Shown here in pieces: positions 53,820-64,000 of a stretch of DNA of 64,000 bases. Source of the DNA: Mimachlamys varia. Its lineage: Eukaryota > Mollusca > Bivalvia > Pectinida > Pectinidae. The position numbers and the translations under genes were made by a program. Numbering within the stretch: the first letter of the stretch is position 1; every line of letters begins with the position of its first letter. Location: assembly GCA_947623455.1 (NCBI GenBank), contig OX392532.1, positions 1,612,001 to 1,676,000 on the forward strand, given 5' to 3'. The notes under the pieces are model-generated. The model ran no database searches. It saw only the letters and a list, made by a program, of their open reading frames with translations, and was not told where the DNA came from.

Positions 53820-56800
53820 ATGAGAAAGACGTTGCTAATATGTTACTGGATTAACACGTGTCAGTCGAGTCTAACAACCAATGTTGATGTATCCTACATT
53901 GTCATACGGCAAATGTTGTTCTCATTTGTTAAGAAAAAGTTCTTTATCTACAACCAAGATTGTAAACCTAAAAAGGTGTTGATATATATGTTGGTCTTAG
54001 TCATCTTAAGAGCCAATGATGTAGAAAATAATCCAGGGCCCAGTAATGACAGTACTAAATATCTTTGTGGTACCTGCGATAAGACCGTAACATGGGAACA
54101 CAAGGGTATTGTTTGTGAATCGTGCGATCAATGGTTTCACATTGACTGTCAGAACATCAACAGCCATTCTTATGAGGAATTAAATGATAGCATGGTTAGT
54201 TGGCACTGTATCATCTGTAATAATCCAAATTATTCTACGCTGTTATTCGATCTCCATAGCGTGTGCACTCCTAACCCTTTTGACAGCCTACCTGATGAAC
54301 TAGCCTCCATAAAGAGTTTTGATAGTCATATGAGCCCTAAGACCTCTTCTAATGTATTTAATCCTGGACACTCATCTACTCCAGTTAGAAAGGCTGCTTT
54401 TTCTAAAAAATCATCCTGCAAGCCATTACGTATAATGAATGTCAACTTTAAGTCCATCCGCACTAAGCAACATCTAGTACACCAAGTCATCGACAGTACC
54501 AAGCCTGACATCATACTTGGCACTGAGACATGGCTGAAACCAGATATTAAGAACTCTGAAATTTTTCCAGATGGATTCAGCATTTACAGGAAGGACAGAG
54601 TTGGTAAAATTGGTGGTGGGGTGCTTATAGCAATCAAAAATGACTTTATTTCATCAGAAGTCCATGACCTTTCCCCATCTGATGATACTGAAATAGTTTG
54701 GGCGAAAGTTGAAATGACTGGATGTAAAACCTTGTATCTATGTTCTTTTTATAACCCTAAAACATCTGATGAATCTAATTTGGCAAACTTCGATATATCT
54801 GTAAAAAAGGCTAGTACTATTCATAATGCCAGTTTACTCATTGGGGGTGACTTCAATCTCCCAGGTTGGGATTGGGAGCATAAAATTCTTAAACCCAATA
54901 CCCTTCACTCTAACATCCACTATAACTTTGGCAACTCACTTGATGATGCAGGTCTTACCCAACTTGTTGAAAAACCAACTAGAAACAATAACATCTTGGA
55001 TCTTGTCATTACCAACCACCCTAACTTAGTCCCCCGTATTGATGTGATGCCTGGCATCTCCGACCACGACATTGTGTTTGTCGAATTCCTGGCCTCTACT
55101 GCAAGGCATAAACAGATTCCAAGGCAAATTCCACTTTACAAAAAGGCTAATTGGGATTCTATGAAGAATGAGCTACGTAATTTCCATGATAAACTCCAAT
55201 CTTCTAGCAACAAACATATTCTTGACACTAATACCATCTGGTGTGATTTCAAGTCGCTTCTGATCTCTCTTGTAAAAACACATATCCCACATAAATTATC
55301 AAAACCAAAAGAAAGTCAGCCCTGGATATCACATGAAATTAAACATCTGATCAGTAAACGTAATAGACTGTACAAAAAATCAAAAAAATCAGGTGACCCA
55401 AACACAACAAAGAAATATAAAGAGTTAAAACACTTAATTCAAAAAAAGATTCGTCAAGAGTACTGGACATACATCCAAGACATAGTCACTCCAAAAGAAA
55501 CCTCGATCACTGGAACTTTCAAATGTATGAAAAAATTTTGGGCTTACATTAAACACAAAAAAACAGACTACTCCGGAATCCCCCACCTGAAGCAGGAGGG
55601 AAAGCTCATTTCAGACTCGTATTCTAAGGCCAATCTGCTTAACAAGCAGTTTGAATCTGTATTCTCCTCTTCTAAAACCATTTCCTCTGATGTTTTTGTC
55701 AACGAAAATTACATGGACTCTAATCAGACATTTCCTACTATGGACACGCCTATTATTTCATCAGATGGCATTCTAAAATTATTGAAAAATCTTAATTGTT
55801 CCAAAGCACCAGGCCCAGATGACTTGAGTCCAATGGTCTTGAAGGAATTATCCAGTGAAATAGCACCAATCTTGAGTATCATTTTCAATTTTTCTCTAGA
55901 TTCTGGCATTGTACCTCAAGATTGGAAGACAGCCCATATTGTTCCCATCTTTAAAAAGGGCCAAAAATATGATCCGGTAAATTACAGGCCAATATCGTTA
56001 ACTTGTATTTGTTGTAAGCTGATGGAGCATGTCATAGTATCAAACATAATGTCTCATTCTGATCGACACAATATTTTGTACCCTCTTCAGCATGGTTTTC
56101 GGAAATCTAGGTCCTGTGAAACACAACTCTTGGAATTTTTTGATGATATTACTAAAACTTTAGATGATTCTAAACAAACAGATATTTTGGTCATGGACTT
56201 TTCTAAAGCGTTCGACAAGGTCAGTCACTCTTTACTTGTCAACAAACTAATTCACTATGGTATTGATGAGAAAACAACATCTTGGATCTCCAATTTTCTT
56301 AATAATAGAACCCAATCAGTACTTGTGGAAGGCGTCAAATCTGAATATGTTCATGTTCTATCCGGTGTTCCCCAGGGATCTGTTCTAGGCCCAAGTCTGT
56401 TTTTATTTTATATTAACGACATGCCATTTGGCCTTAAGTCCAAGGTCAGACTGTTTGCGGATGATACCATCGTGTATCTGACAATTACGTCAGAAACAGA
56501 TGCCAGGACCCTGCAGTCTGATCTGGACAAACTGGCCTCTTGGGAGCAGAAATGGCACATGGCTTTTCATCCTAGTAAGTGTTATGCTTTAACAGTCTCT
56601 AAGAAAAAATCTCCCATTTATTTTGATTATTCACTTCATGGCCAAATTCTAAAACATGTAAATTCTGTTAAATACCTAGGAGTAACCCTCAGATCAGACT
56701 TGAAATGGGATACTCATGTAGATCAGATTTGTAATAAGGCAAATTCTACTCTAGGATTTCTCAGAAGAAACCTGAAAATTAGCTCTACATCATTTAAAGA

Positions 56801-57278
56801 ACAGGCTTATAAATCCTTGGTCAGACCTTCTTTAGAATATGCCTGTTCAGTTTGGGATCCATTCACTAAAAATAATATAAACAAAATTGAAATGGTTCAG
56901 AGAAGGGGGGCTCGTTATGTGTCAAACCGTTTTCGTAACACCTCTAGTGTGACAGATATGATAGATACTCTTGGTTGGCGCAGCCTTTCAGACCGTAGGA
57001 AAGATGCACGCCTGAAAATGTTCTATAAGATTCATCACGGCACTGTAGCCATACCAACGTCTGACAGACTGCAACGAGCCTCCAGAATTTCTAGAAATTC
57101 ACACCAGTATCAATATCAGCAGATTTATTCAAAAACATTGGCTAGGCAACAATCTTTTTTCCCTCGCACTGTTGTAGACTGGAACAATTTACCATCACAC
57201 GTCGTTAGTGCTCCCACTTTCAACTCTTTCAAGACCTCTCTTTCTCAACTTTCTTCTAAAACAACCAATGATGAGTAA
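53820..57278 (+). CDS. CR1-like LINE polyprotein: 2A peptide, PHD finger, APE endonuclease, reverse transcriptase
   Basis: A single open frame of 1,152 residues. Residues 1-73 form a leader ending in a 2A motif (DVENNPGP, 67-74), expected to release the rest by ribosome skipping. A PHD finger has C83, C86, C99, C102, H107, C110, C130 and C133. The APE endonuclease spans about 204-422 with N209, E236 (TETWL), D344/N346 (GGDFN) and SDHD (414-417). RT follows with YRPISL, motif A MDFSKAFD (D793), PQGSVLGP and FADD (879-882). The C-terminus has YACSVWDPF, RRGARYV and SFFPRTVVDWNNLP. All catalytic residues are present and no stop interrupts the frame, so it may be active. No separate ORF1 was found upstream. 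Jockey/CR1 superfamily is clear; the exact clade is not. Confidence 0.93.
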   Translation: MRKTLLICYWINTCQSSLTTNVDVSYIVIRQMLFSFVKKKFFIYNQDCKPKKVLIYMLVLVILRANDVENNPGPSNDSTKYLCGTCDKTVTWEHKGIVCESCDQWFHIDCQNINSHSYEELNDSMVSWHCIICNNPNYSTLLFDLHSVCTPNPFDSLPDELASIKSFDSHMSPKTSSNVFNPGHSSTPVRKAAFSKKSSCKPLRIMNVNFKSIRTKQHLVHQVIDSTKPDIILGTETWLKPDIKNSEIFPDGFSIYRKDRVGKIGGGVLIAIKNDFISSEVHDLSPSDDTEIVWAKVEMTGCKTLYLCSFYNPKTSDESNLANFDISVKKASTIHNASLLIGGDFNLPGWDWEHKILKPNTLHSNIHYNFGNSLDDAGLTQLVEKPTRNNNILDLVITNHPNLVPRIDVMPGISDHDIVFVEFLASTARHKQIPRQIPLYKKANWDSMKNELRNFHDKLQSSSNKHILDTNTIWCDFKSLLISLVKTHIPHKLSKPKESQPWISHEIKHLISKRNRLYKKSKKSGDPNTTKKYKELKHLIQKKIRQEYWTYIQDIVTPKETSITGTFKCMKKFWAYIKHKKTDYSGIPHLKQEGKLISDSYSKANLLNKQFESVFSSSKTISSDVFVNENYMDSNQTFPTMDTPIISSDGILKLLKNLNCSKAPGPDDLSPMVLKELSSEIAPILSIIFNFSLDSGIVPQDWKTAHIVPIFKKGQKYDPVNYRPISLTCICCKLMEHVIVSNIMSHSDRHNILYPLQHGFRKSRSCETQLLEFFDDITKTLDDSKQTDILVMDFSKAFDKVSHSLLVNKLIHYGIDEKTTSWISNFLNNRTQSVLVEGVKSEYVHVLSGVPQGSVLGPSLFLFYINDMPFGLKSKVRLFADDTIVYLTITSETDARTLQSDLDKLASWEQKWHMAFHPSKCYALTVSKKKSPIYFDYSLHGQILKHVNSVKYLGVTLRSDLKWDTHVDQICNKANSTLGFLRRNLKISSTSFKEQAYKSLVRPSLEYACSVWDPFTKNNINKIEMVQRRGARYVSNRFRNTSSVTDMIDTLGWRSLSDRRKDARLKMFYKIHHGTVAIPTSDRLQRASRISRNSHQYQYQQIYSKTLARQQSFFPRTVVDWNNLPSHVVSAPTFNSFKTSLSQLSSKTTNDE
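54018..54041 (+). other. 2A ribosome-skipping motif
   Basis: Encodes DVENNPGP, matching the D-V/I-E-x-N-P-G-P consensus and preceded by the usual hydrophobic stretch (VLIYMLVLVIL). The break would fall between G73 and P74 (54,038/54,039). 2A peptides are known in APE-type LINEs of molluscs and sea urchins. Confidence 0.85.
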
Positions 57279-57334
57279 TTTAGAACAGCTGACAGACTTT
57301 ACATAATAATTTCTTTTCTTCTCTCCTGCTGTTT

Positions 57335-57388
57335 ACTCCTAACAGGCTTTGTAGGAAGGGGATTCCCAATCACTTTGCTGTTAGGAGT
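57335..57388 (+). other. Perfect hairpin in the LINE 3' UTR
   Basis: ACTCCTAACAG (57,335-57,345) and CTGTTAGGAGT (57,378-57,388) pair over 11 bp around a 32-nt loop. It lies about 55 bp past the LINE stop codon. Stem-loops in this position can be recognised by LINE reverse transcriptases; that role is inferred. Confidence 0.6.
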
Positions 57389-58505
57389 CACTCTCTCTCT
57401 TTCTTTTCTTGCATCATTTGTAAACATATATATACATTGTATATCTAAGTAAATACTAAATAACTGAATTATTATGTAATATGTAAGTCTGTCACTGAGC
57501 ATAGCACAAACCCAATCCCGTTACAAGATCTTCAACTAGTTGAAGGTGGTAACTATATGGTAGAAGTAGAAGTAGAGGCATATCATATATAGTGTTATAT
57601 CATGGTAGTATATTTTCTATATAATGATATAGCTGTAATCCTTATCATATATTGTATTATATCATGATAGTATGTTTTCTATATATAATGTTATACCATA
57701 TATCATTATATAGGTTGATCATTTAAGATAAAGTGTGATAGTTTTGAAAGTAGTGTGTACAAGTATATTATTATTATTTTTCGTGTACATCTGTATTTTA
57801 CAGATATCTGGTTCCAACTTGGAGACATGGCCTAAGGTGGACTGTGGATAAGACAACCAACACGACATTGGTTCCACATATTAGATATACACTCGCCAGA
57901 TTGCCTGCAACATGGGTGCGCCTGTAAGCACGCAGGGGTCGGAGTGACACCATTTTATGGACAGGAAGCTGTGTGATGCTGCGGCTACAGCTTGGGTTGT
58001 GATACCTGTAGAGGTACAGGAGTCATCAGCAGATGATACTGGGTAGAACCTGTGGACCCGGATGTTCATGTTATGACAGTGACGTCATTCAGGACTGTGT
58101 TATATTTCACGATGAATAGACTTTCATAGTGAGATGACAGCAGACTACATCATCGGGGCAGGCCATGAACTTTATAGATAGATAGTGTGGTTTCATTGTA
58201 AATATTCATTTGTGTGAATAAGTGAATGTGGTGTACGTATATTAATCTGTATATGTATAGTGTATGTTTGTGTAAATAAACTGTATATATGTATATTCCT
58301 TGTCTGTTGAGCTTCGCCACCGTTCTCCTACACTACAGGTTGTACCGTTTTATATTTGTTTTTAATTACGAAAATAGCTATGCATTTCATCGGGATGAGG
58401 TCACACAGTGGGTGATGACGTTACAGGTCTTGGCATATTCTACTGCATAGACATGAACAAGTCCAATAATTAAGAAATAACTATAGAATACCACAATCGA
58501 CCTAG
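57389..58505. other. LINE 3' UTR end and non-coding DNA
   Basis: The LINE end is not marked by a clear poly-A. Between 57,580 and 57,715 an imperfect direct repeat (ATCATATAT-GT-TATATCATGGTAGTAT type) occurs twice. The rest has no gene I can support. Confidence 0.4.
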
Positions 58506-58508
58506 ATG

Positions 58509-58656
58509 TAAATATAAGGATTGATTGATCCCTAATATGGGGTATAAACCTCAAGGGGCTAGAGACAAAATTGATATGAACTGCTTAGCAGTTCATTAAA
58601 TTTGTTTTGCGACTCGTACCCGAAAAACCTCAACAAAACAGGATCCAATCCTTAAG
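58509..58656. mobile_element. Foldback element F, diverged copy
   Basis: Starts TAAATATAAGGATTGATTG and ends GGATCCAATCCTTAAGG. The centre is a perfect GAACTGC-TTA-GCAGTTC hairpin (58,578-58,594) inside a weaker palindrome, the same tip as the copy at 11.4 kb with one loop base changed. Confidence 0.7.
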
Positions 58657-59067
58657 GATGTACTCTTGTGAGGTTTCAGTCACGTTCAAGTCTCGTTTAT
58701 GTCTCATTTAAAGGATTCATGTTATATTGAAGAAAGCATGATTAATTTTAACAGCAAATGTGCATCTGAAAATTGTGTCAAAAGTATAAGTGTCTGTTGC
58801 TTGTAGAACTTTTTTTACATGAATTTTTAAAAAATACCAATTTGGCGGCCATTTTGAATATGCGTATTTCTGTCTATTTTATGCACTTCCCGAATGGGCA
58901 AAATTTCACCATTTTGATGCTAGATCGATATCTTAAAAACATCAGTGTTTAGCCATTTTTAATTATAGCAAGCTAATTTTTGCTGTACAACTTTATAATG
59001 TTCAATTTTATAGAATATTATGCTACAAAATGGACAATTATACAATTTTTGTATTTTTTTTCATATA

Positions 59068-60599
59068 CTGAAACGAAAAAGAAACGCAACATGGAAAATT
59101 GTGATTAATTTTGTATTAAATATACATATCTGTATAAAAATCGCCGATATAAACATGCAACCTGCCTAACACCCATACCAATCTTCAAAATCACCCAAGT
59201 GTGACTAGAGACCTATGCACTTCCGGCGCGGTAAAAACATCAAAAACCGTGCCTGTACAAACATATGCGTTCTTTTTTCATTCAAACCAGTATCAATTCA
59301 TCACTAACATTGAGCCACATCATCGCCAATACTTTTGCAAACAATAATTCCTTTTACAATTATGCCACGGTTATCAAAGGTTGATAGAGGACGTGCTATA
59401 GCGATGCTTCTGGCAGGGAACACGCAACTTCACGTCGCTCGACAATTCAGAGTTCACAAATCGACTATTAGTCGATTAGTTTCACGTCTTAACGCAACAG
59501 GAAGAGTCGATGACCAGCCGAGATCAGGACGTCCACGCGTAACGTCGCGACGTCAAGACCGGGTTCTTAGGTTGGCACACCTGCGTAACAGGAGATTAAC
59601 GGCCGCTGAAACGGCAAGGAATACGATTGGTAATCATAACCGTCGAATTCATCCCCAAACAGTGATCAACAGACTGCGTGAGGCTAATGTGCGTGCAAGG
59701 CGACAGTACGTTGGTTTACCACTAACACCGCAACGTCGAGCACGTCGTATGCAATGGGCAACGGCACATATGCCCAGACGTTTTCCTATGAGACGTTGGA
59801 GGTCTATGCTCTTCACCGATGAATCTCGATTCACGTTATTTCGAGCAGATGGCCGTCAACGTGTGTACCGGCGTCGAGGCGAACGTTTTGCTGACGCCTG
59901 TGTTTTGGAACACGACCGATTTGGGGGTGGATCAGTTATGGTTTGGGCGGGAATCTCCCATGGTTTGAAGACGCCTTTGATGATAGTCAATGGGAATTTA
60001 ACGGCCGTACGCTATCGGGATGAGATCCTTAGGCCCCATGTTGTGCCGTTTGTTAGGCAGCATCATCTAACCTTTCAGCAAGATAACGCGAGACCACACG
60101 TTGCAAGAGTCTGTAGAGACTTTCTTGCGACACATTGCTCCTATAGATTGGCCTCCATATACCCCGACCTGTCCCCAATCGAGCATTTGTGGGATGAATT
60201 AGACAGAAGAATTCGAAATCGCCGTAACCCCCCAAATACCCTCCCTCAGTTAGCAAATGCACTCGTCCAAGAATGGAATAACATTCCAATACGGAAAGTC
60301 AATGCCCTGATGAACTCAATGCAACAAAGAATTAGAGATGTGATAACTGTTCGAGGAGGACACACACGATATTAGGGCACGGTTTCAAAACTGCTGCCAT
60401 TTCAACTTGGATTCACGTAGGGTACTACCAATCATGACCTTCTAGCAAAGTGATCTGTTCTTAAAAATCTCTAAATATTGAATAAGGATGTTACATCAAT
60501 ATTCAATATTAACTATTACATATGAAATTTAAACATAATGCTCACAATTATTATTTTATTAAACCTACAATTTGAAGTTGCGTTTCTTTTTCGTTTCAG
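59068..60599 (+). mobile_element. Tc1-like DNA transposon
   Basis: Perfect 23-bp inverted repeats (CTGAAACGAAAAAGAAACGC... at 59,068-59,090 and ...GCGTTTCTTTTTCGTTTCAG at 60,577-60,599) are flanked by TA at 59,066 and 60,600, the standard Tc1/mariner target. Length 1,532 bp with one transposase ORF. The flawless repeats suggest recent movement. Confidence 0.95.
59362..60375 (+). CDS. Tc1-like transposase
   Basis: The frame is open from 59,335; I prefer the second ATG at 59,362 (MPRLSKVDRGRA), the family's usual start. N-terminal helix-turn-helix (HVARQFRVHKSTISRL), GRPR-type linker, then the DDE domain: first D in TDESRF (59,818), second D in QQDNARPH (60,082), E in SPIEHLWDEL (60,181). Spacing between the last two is 32, not the usual 34. 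Around 60,134-60,166 the conserved DWP-x-x-TP motif is found in the +1 frame instead, so two small compensating indels have scrambled about 11 residues next to the active site. It is probably inactive, though the frame is open over 338 residues. Confidence 0.92.
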   Translation: MPRLSKVDRGRAIAMLLAGNTQLHVARQFRVHKSTISRLVSRLNATGRVDDQPRSGRPRVTSRRQDRVLRLAHLRNRRLTAAETARNTIGNHNRRIHPQTVINRLREANVRARRQYVGLPLTPQRRARRMQWATAHMPRRFPMRRWRSMLFTDESRFTLFRADGRQRVYRRRGERFADACVLEHDRFGGGSVMVWAGISHGLKTPLMIVNGNLTAVRYRDEILRPHVVPFVRQHHLTFQQDNARPHVARVCRDFLATHCSYRLASIYPDLSPIEHLWDELDRRIRNRRNPPNTLPQLANALVQEWNNIPIRKVNALMNSMQQRIRDVITVRGGHTRY

Positions 60600-62575
60600 T
60601 ATATATTTAGTGTTTCTGGAGCAGTTTTTATTTTTGAACCCGAAACTGTGAAAAATAACACAAATAATAAAGGGACAAAAAATTAAGCACACTAACCCCC
60701 CATTTTTATGACAGTTTTAGAAAGAGAAACTCATTTTCTTTTTAGAAAAAGTTTGATATCAGAACTTTTTTTATTAAGCGTTCAATCTGCAAAAAATGGT
60801 GAAAAAATGAGGATTTTCTCATTAAAAATTAAGGGGTAGGGGTAACTCAAATTGCTTTCCTGAGTACAAATAATAAGTTAGAGAAATTGTATTTCCGTAA
60901 CTTTAAAGAAAACAATATTTTTGTCATTTCGGCAAACATTCATACATTTCGAATAACAAATGCGGAAGATATTGTATGAAACTGTCCCGCAATTGGTCGA
61001 AACTACAAAATTGACTTAAAATCCCTTATAATGTCATATTGGTATCTTTGACCGATCATAACACAAAAACGAGAATACTGACATATCATTTTTTTTTTTT
61101 TTTTGCATTTTCTGGCATGCCTTGAACTCCCTTATCCAAAAATGTATATTAGAAAAAAAATTTGATACAGGAAAATTTTGACTTCTCAGAGGTGTACATC
61201 CTTAACTACATGTACTTTAACATGAGGCACTGGTTTTGAACACATAAATCTTAAAAGATAACCCAACAAGGATTTCATTCGATATTTCCTGGAATATTGA
61301 AATTTAAAGATAGATATATATCGTATGATATTAAATGGCAGACTTCACAGAAACAGACAACATAAGGTCGTTTACAAAGTGTTCAAAACATCATTTCGAT
61401 TTGGAAAGTTAACGAAGCGTTAAGCAAGATCTGACAAGCTGATCCCGGATATCAAATTAATCATACCCAATATATATATTCTGTTTTTTTTCTGGATGGC
61501 ATGTGATTTTTCTCTCATTGTCACAGCGAAGATTACTGTACTTAACCGGGGTAAAAAGCAACAGCTTTTAGTCGAATATCAACGTTTATTACTATTTCTA
61601 ATTGATGATCACATTTGTATGCATGCCTTTAGTGCAATTTACTTCATGACATTTCAGTTTTGTAATATAAATCAGCTTTGATGACAGAACTAAATTGGAG
61701 TGTTCTCATCGCCGTAACAAGAAATGAATCACATCGTTAGATAAATTTGATTTATCAATAAAAAGTCATTTCTATTTCGAACAGGATCCAAGAGCAAATT
61801 ACTCTAGCTGATCACACACATGTGAATTGGTAAAATTAAAATCATCAGTTTCATTTCCTTGTGGTGAACTGTTCACCTCCAATCCAGATACGTTAAAAGA
61901 TGATAAAACACAGACTTTCATCTTGCACTTGGTCGATAATGTTTGTCATTAAGAAAGTTTGTATGTGCGGTAAGTAGTAGGCAGTTAACAGGACGCTAAA
62001 TAACTCCGTGTGTTTGTGTATATCAAACGTGACGGAGATACAAAAACAAACATCAAAAGAAAAATATAAGATTTAAATGAATCCCGTGAAGAGCATTTAA
62101 AAACGTTACAACTATTCCTTTTTCAATAACTTGAGGCATGGATATTAGATTTTACTGTGCCTCGCGCATACTGAATTTATCTTGGTGGCCATGGGTGGTC
62201 CTGGGTGCTTGTGTTCGTACCGACAGTTGTTAAATAGGAAACGTTTCAGTGGTACGTCTTCTTTCTATTCCACAGCAGTATGCTACTAGTGATCATATAT
62301 GCATGTGTGGCTTTATCTCATAAGATAAAGATTGTTAATATACGTTAGGTTATTACGAAATCTGAATTGGTCAGTGTGTATCTACATTTGACCTTTGTTG
62401 ATAACTCGCATAACTCAAAGACCCCTTATATTTCGAAGTGTATCGCCGTTCTGGCCAAATTTTACATCTATACTTAAACTTCGTTTATTCGCATGCTCGG
62501 ACAACTCCCCTTGGTCCCCACATACTTCGAGATTACGAGGTTAGACTGTACTTATGAAAATAACTAATGGAAAAT
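60600..62575. other. AT-rich non-coding stretch
   Basis: No gene seen. A run of 19 T with one C-A interruption nearby lies at about 61,086-61,105. A 61-codon frame at 61,496 has no domain. Confidence 0.45.
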
Positions 62576-62579
62576 TTCC

Positions 62580-63055
62580 ATCTTCGACAAAACCATAATC
62601 CGAACTCAAACTCGATTAAACAAGAGGCAAACTAGAAACAAAGGAAAGATTTACATGGAGACCCTCGTACTTCATCAACGACACCCGCCATGTAAAGCTG
62701 CTTGGTCACATCAAAATAAACATCAAGTCCTCAAAATGAGAACCGAGTCATAATTGAATAACGAATCAACTGCGACATGTAAACACCATATATGGAGAAG
62801 CAGGGATGTTACTATTAAGAAAGGGAACGGAAAAATCGAAATCGTCACGATTATCATACAGCTTAGTAGTAAGTTGTCCGTGTTGGTCATAGTTTAAGTA
62901 AAGATCGAGGTAAGAAGCTGATGTAGGAGAGTCTTCTGTGTCTTTATTCACAAGTTCAAAAGAATATATACTATCGACAAGGTCAGCAAACTTCTTGTTG
63001 TTCTTAGACAACACATCGTTGATATACGGATGCAATAACACAACCGCCTATGCGT
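62580..63055 (-). pseudogene. Penelope-like fragment: RT end and 3' tail
   Basis: The inverse tail (CAAAACCATAATCCGAACTC to CTCAAAATGAGAACCGAG, 62,588-62,750) is followed by the minus-strand frame 63,041-62,766. This reads YINDVLSKNNKKF, SASYLDLYLNYDQHGQL and NSNIPASP. The catalytic motif YIDD is changed to YIND here. Confidence 0.75.
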
Positions 63056-63070
63056 GACTGAACACAAATG

Positions 63071-63073
<3 letters not shown>

Positions 63074-63113
<40 letters not shown>
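63074..63113 (+). repeat. (AG)20 microsatellite
   Basis: Uninterrupted AG dinucleotides followed by a short GTGGGGG run. Confidence 0.97.
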
Positions 63114-63121
<8 letters not shown>

Positions 63122-63723
63122 ATGATATAAATAGTTTTAAATAACGAATTAAAATCAATTAGTTTGTACCGAAACTGCGATAGATTATCGGTTTTTTTTA
63201 TCTGTGATGCAATGGAATAAGGAAGATTATTTGTTTATTTGAAGATGAAATGATAATTAATCCTTGTTTGAAAAAGAAATTGCTTATATATTGTTTATTA
63301 CATGTTAACCCAAGTCCAAAAACTTTAAACTTAAATGTGCATGCTTTATTTTTTCATTGATAAACGATACACACAAAACATGGGAAACAACATATAATGA
63401 AGAATAAATTACATTTACAATATCTTTTTCCTCATTTCTATTATACCTCTTTCTCTATTTATGTTTACTTATATAATCATATATACAAAAAATGATATAC
63501 AATTAAAACATGCAATGCTATTGTTTAGATAATATGACGTTCGCATGCTGCAAACAAATGTGGTTGTTCTGATAACCAATATTGTATACAGCAATGAAAA
63601 TATATTTAAATTGGCAGACATGCGTAATAAGGTGTTGGGGCGTTGCATTACATTGATTCGTCCATTTATGATTGAACGGTTACGCTGAATGTTCATGGAT
63701 TGCTGACAAAGCAGGAACATGAA
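63114..63723. other. AT-rich upstream region of the gene at the right edge
   Basis: No coding sequence supported. Contains many short A/T runs. Confidence 0.4.
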
Positions 63724-63732
63724 TATTTAAAA
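63724..63732 (+). promoter_or_regulatory. TATA box for the signal-peptide exon at 63,790
   Basis: TATTTAAAA followed by GG lies 66 bp before the ATG. A start near 63,752-63,760 (ACGACAGTCC) would give a leader of about 30-40 nt, a typical arrangement. Confidence 0.5.
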
Positions 63733-63789
63733 GGAAGCAACTATCTGTTACAAACGACAGTCCCCATCTGAATCAGTAGAGGTGACATC

Positions 63790-63828
63790 ATGCAGTTGTT
63801 AATGTACGTCGTCCTCGTTGTACAGGCG
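63790..63828 (+). CDS. First exon of a secreted or membrane protein, cut by the right edge
   Basis: ATG in the context GACATCATGC opens 13 codons, MQLLMYVVLVVQA, a compact signal peptide. It stops exactly at a strong donor GCG|GTAAGTACC (63,828/63,829). A TATA box sits at the right distance upstream. The rest of the gene is outside the window, so the product is unknown. Confidence 0.55.
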
Positions 63829-64000
63829 GTAAGTACCAGTTCATGGCATTTCAACTTTGCAACAAACTGTTAAAAACTTAAATGAAATGTTTTCTATTAC
63901 CCTGGCGTTTTTCCGTGTTATGGTGATGTCCAGGTGATGTCAGTTTTACATCTGATCTTATTTTATAACAATATATTTAAGATTGGTAAATCTTTCTAAA

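Noticed and set aside
54326..54583. Minus-strand frame in the LINE
   Set aside because: Antisense shadow of the endonuclease coding region.

Overview
This is a window of animal nuclear DNA, most likely from a mollusc and probably a bivalve. The pointers are an intron-split gene for a secreted PAN/Apple plus fibrinogen-domain lectin (FREP type), a tRNA-headed SINE resembling the MetaSINE group, a CR1-like LINE with a 2A peptide, and very dense short transposon remnants in AT-rich DNA. There is no bacterial operon structure. Every call comes from reading the sequence; no database was searched.

Host genes. The one gene traced from start to stop is on the minus strand: five exons between 43,638 (ATG) and 25,609 (stop). 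All splice phases agree, giving 921 nt (306 residues): signal peptide, a four-cysteine PAN/Apple-like domain, then a fibrinogen C-terminal domain. Its introns hold a complete Gypsy LTR retrotransposon, a 46-bp minisatellite, a decayed reverse-transcriptase element and several foldback elements. Three other host pieces are visible: an exon cut by the left edge (1-161), a signal-peptide first exon behind a TATA box at 46,974-46,835 on the minus strand, and another at 63,790-63,828 that runs off the right edge.

Mobile elements. (1) A 7,242-bp Gypsy/Metaviridae element (34,587-41,828) with 202-bp LTRs that differ at one base, a tRNA-Leu primer site, an extra SGNH-hydrolase-like ORF ahead of gag, a gag with a helix-hairpin-helix-like N-terminus, a T_TTA_AAC -1 frameshift site with a hairpin, and a full pol. 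(2) A CR1-like LINE (ORF 53,820-57,278): 2A peptide, PHD finger, APE endonuclease and reverse transcriptase in one open frame. (3) A Tc1-like transposon (59,068-60,599) with perfect 23-bp inverted repeats and a local out-of-frame segment before the catalytic glutamate. (4) A Penelope-like (tentative) element present as at least a dozen fragments, mostly 5'-truncated and sharing one 3' tail. (5) Fragments of other LINEs at 18 kb, 23 kb and 45 kb. (6) At least six families of short inverted-repeat elements.

Regions without a recognised gene. A roughly 1-kb transcription-unit-like stretch (TATA box at 14,703, AATAAA at 15,736) carries nine tandem hairpins with compensating base changes. It is the least explained structure here. 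A 2.1-kb non-coding unit occurs twice (7.1-9.3 kb and 49.5-51.5 kb). Most remaining DNA is AT-rich intergenic or intronic sequence with no ORF I believe.
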